Notes under the pieces: model-generated
Told to the model about the DNA's origin: nothing
The model's input: only the letters and a program-made list of their open reading frames with translations
The model's database searches: none
Made by a program: the position numbers and the translations under genes
Part shown: one piece after another, positions 5,462 through 6,759 of the stretch
Position numbering within the stretch: the stretch's first letter is position 1
Layout: each line of letters begins with the position of its first letter
DNA from: Methylococcaceae bacterium NSP1-2
GTDB lineage: Bacteria > Pseudomonadota > Gammaproteobacteria > Methylococcales > Methylomonadaceae
Direction: 5' to 3'
Assembly (NCBI GenBank): GCA_002256685.1
Contig: NQJH01000092.1
Span: 1-6,759 of the forward strand
DNA length: 6,759 nt

Positions 5462-5502
5462 AAAACAGCTTTAGCTGTTTTTCCAATAGCTAAAGCTATT
5501 GG
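5462..5502. repeat. Pair of abutting hairpins in the argC leader
   Basis: Hairpin 1 is AAAACAGCT (5462-5470) with AGCTGTTTT (5473-5481). Hairpin 2 is CCAATAGCT (5483-5491) with AGCTATTGG (5494-5502). Each has a 9-bp perfect stem. The core of hairpin 1, AGCTTTAGCT, is the exact complement of the core of hairpin 2, AGCTAAAGCT, so the two can also pair with each other. GCAGG (5454-5458) and CCTGTGC (5506-5512) flank them as a loose outer repeat. The layout suggests a dispersed palindromic element about 40 bases before the argC ATG. Confidence 0.75.
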
Positions 5503-5533
5503 ACTCCTGTGCTATTTTTCAGAAATTTTTAAT

Positions 5534-5537
5534 AGGA
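5534..5537 (+). promoter_or_regulatory. Ribosome binding site of argC
   Basis: AGGA lies 6 nt before the ATG at 5544, in an A-rich unstructured context. It fixes the argC start and excludes the longer overlapping frame that opens at 5390. Confidence 0.8.
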
Positions 5538-5543
5538 TAAAAA

Positions 5544-6575
5544 ATGATTCGTGCAGGTATTGTGGGCGGAACGGGTTATACAGGCGTAGAACTATTGCGG
5601 ATTTTAGCACTGCATTCAGAGGTTGAAATCGCTGTCGTCACTTCACGCGGTGATGCGGGTGTTAGAGTGGATACGGTGTATCCGAGTTTGCGCGGTCATG
5701 TGAATGTATTGTTTACCGCGCCAGAGCTGGAAACCTTAGCAACGTGTGATGTGGTATTTTTTGCCACACCTAACGGCACAGCGATGTTAATGGCAGAACA
5801 GCTACTGGCGCGTGGCGTAAAAGTGATTGATTTATCGGCAGATTTTCGTTTAAAAGACGCGGCTGAATGGAGTCACTGGTATGGCATGGAACACGCTTGC
5901 CCCGATTTAATTGCCGAAGCCGTGTATGGTTTGCCTGAAATTCACCGTGATGCGATTAAGCAAGCGCGGCTGGTTGCTTGTGCAGGTTGTTATCCTACTG
6001 CGGTACAACTGGGTTTTTTGCCGCTGATTGAAAATGGCTTGGTTGATGTTAATCATTTAATTGCCGATGTGAAATCAGGTGTTAGTGGCGCGGGACGTAA
6101 AGCAGAACTCACGGGTTTAATGAGTGAAGTGGGCGAAAGTTTCAAAGCCTATGGAGTCAGTGGGCATCGGCATTTGCCTGAAATTAGCCAAGGCTTGCGT
6201 TTAGCGGCTGGAAAGCCTGTCAATCTGACTTTTGTACCGCATTTAACGCCGATGAGTCGCGGCATTCATGCGACCTTGTACAGCCAGTTGACTGCCAGTG
6301 TTGCCGATATTCAAGCCCTTTATGAGCAACGCTATCAACAAGAAACCTTTGTTGATGTGTTGCCACAAGGTGCGCACCCCAGTACCCGCGATGTTCGCGG
6401 CAGTAATAATTGTCAAATTGCGATACACCAACCGCAAGGCGGCAACACGATTGTGGTGTTATCGGTGATTGATAATTTAGTAAAAGGCGCGTCAGGTCAA
6501 GCCGTACAAGTGATGAATTTGATGTTTGGTTTAGCGGAAGAGTCGGGTTTAAAAATAGTAGCCTTGTATCCCTAA
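5544..6575 (+). CDS. argC: N-acetyl-gamma-glutamyl-phosphate reductase
   Basis: 343 residues, full length. It catalyses the NADPH-dependent reduction of N-acetylglutamyl 5-phosphate to the semialdehyde, the third step of arginine synthesis, in the cytoplasm. The N-terminal [10 protein letters not shown] (5-14) is the nucleotide-binding turn. FFATPNG (72-78) and DLSADFRL (96-103) follow. The catalytic Cys is C149 in [19 protein letters not shown] (180-189), SGHRHLPEI (206-214), [12 protein letters not shown] (220-231), VRGSNN (294-299) and [17 protein letters not shown] complete the family pattern. It is divergent from the oxidoreductase-sseA operon and is followed by erpA after 58 bases without a visible terminator, the same order as in several other gammaproteobacteria. 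No clear promoter could be assigned; the twin hairpins lie in its likely leader. Confidence 0.96.
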   Translation: MIRAGIVGGTGYTGVELLRILALHSEVEIAVVTSRGDAGVRVDTVYPSLRGHVNVLFTAPELETLATCDVVFFATPNGTAMLMAEQLLARGVKVIDLSADFRLKDAAEWSHWYGMEHACPDLIAEAVYGLPEIHRDAIKQARLVACAGCYPTAVQLGFLPLIENGLVDVNHLIADVKSGVSGAGRKAELTGLMSEVGESFKAYGVSGHRHLPEISQGLRLAAGKPVNLTFVPHLTPMSRGIHATLYSQLTASVADIQALYEQRYQQETFVDVLPQGAHPSTRDVRGSNNCQIAIHQPQGGNTIVVLSVIDNLVKGASGQAVQVMNLMFGLAEESGLKIVALYP

Positions 6576-6604
6576 TTCCTGACTGTTAAACTAGGTAGTA
6601 TTAT
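6575..6604 (+). promoter_or_regulatory. Possible erpA promoter with an IscR-like half site
   Basis: ATTCCTGACTGTTA (6575-6588) fits 13 of 14 positions of the left half of the IscR type-1 consensus as I remember it (ATASYYGACTRWWW). The right half fits poorly unless shifted. TATTAT at 6599-6604 could be a -10 (5/6), leaving a leader of about 23 nt; no good -35 stands at standard spacing. In E. coli erpA is repressed by IscR, so the location is sensible. Tentative. Confidence 0.3.
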
Positions 6605-6633
6605 TTTATTTCAAATGAATAGAGAGTGTGTTT

Positions 6634-6759
6634 ATGTCTAATCCCATCGTTTTTACCGACAGTGCAGCGCATAAAGTCAGTGAATTAATCGCTGAAGAAG
6701 GTAACGATAACCTGAAATTGCGTGTCTATGTTTCAGGCGGCGGTTGTTCTGGTTTTCAG
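6634..6759 (+). CDS. erpA: Iron-sulfur cluster insertion protein ErpA, 5' part only
   Basis: 42 codons run to the window edge. The reading [15 protein letters not shown], then [16 protein letters not shown], follows the N-terminal half of A-type carriers, and the GGGCSGFQ loop with the first cluster ligand (Cys38) is intact. The LEFTDAA-like start and NLKLRVYV stretch point to ErpA rather than IscA or SufA. The C-terminal CxC pair lies beyond the window. ErpA receives Fe-S clusters from the Isc/Suf scaffolds and passes them to apo-enzymes, such as those of isoprenoid synthesis and respiration. A weak GAGAG lies about 8 nt before the ATG. Confidence 0.9.
   Translation, partial: MSNPIVFTDSAAHKVSELIAEEGNDNLKLRVYVSGGGCSGFQ

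Noticed and set aside
5390..5626. 78-codon plus-strand frame running into argC
   Set aside because: It crosses both palindromic hairpins, overlaps argC in another frame and has no ribosome site; argC has a good one at 5534.

Overview
The window looks like ordinary chromosomal DNA from a moderately AT-rich gammaproteobacterium. The strongest pointers are a Bax-inhibitor-type protein that reads like enterobacterial YccA almost end to end, an SseA-type mercaptopyruvate sulfurtransferase, the order argC then erpA, a tRNA-Leu with an encoded CCA end, and a near-consensus PhoB box. A membrane-tethered periplasmic copper oxidase and abundant short palindromic repeats would suit a methanotroph or sulfur-oxidiser-like lineage, but that placement is a guess. 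No phage, insertion sequence or CRISPR array is visible.

Left part (1-2400): an AT-rich edge holds two overlapping short plus-strand frames I do not recognise. Next comes tRNA-Leu(UAA) on the minus strand with its own -10 box and a clean intrinsic terminator. A 15-bp hairpin follows, then a large minus-strand gene for a two-cupredoxin multicopper oxidase with a signal peptide and a C-terminal membrane anchor. Its promoter is covered by a perfect AGTATATT/AATATACT dyad that looks like an operator.

Middle (2400-3550): the gap between the oxidase and yccA is not empty. It carries a near-perfect plus-strand PhoB box with a correctly placed -10, about 115 bases ahead of a Rho-independent terminator, with no recognisable gene between. 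This layout predicts a phosphate-starvation small RNA, or possibly a tiny membrane peptide. The terminator is shared with yccA, which converges from the right. A 14-bp-stem palindrome with the sequence style of a dispersed repeat lies just upstream of yccA.

Right part (3551-6759): a minus-strand two-gene operon encodes a PIG3-type quinone oxidoreductase and SseA, separated by 4 nt. It is divergent from argC (arginine biosynthesis) on the plus strand. The divergent gap holds a pair of abutting hairpins whose cores are complementary to each other. After argC, the start of erpA (A-type Fe-S carrier) runs off the window; a half-match to an IscR type-1 site precedes it. The sulfurtransferase and ErpA both touch sulfur or Fe-S metabolism, but they lie in separate divergent units and no single pathway unites the window.
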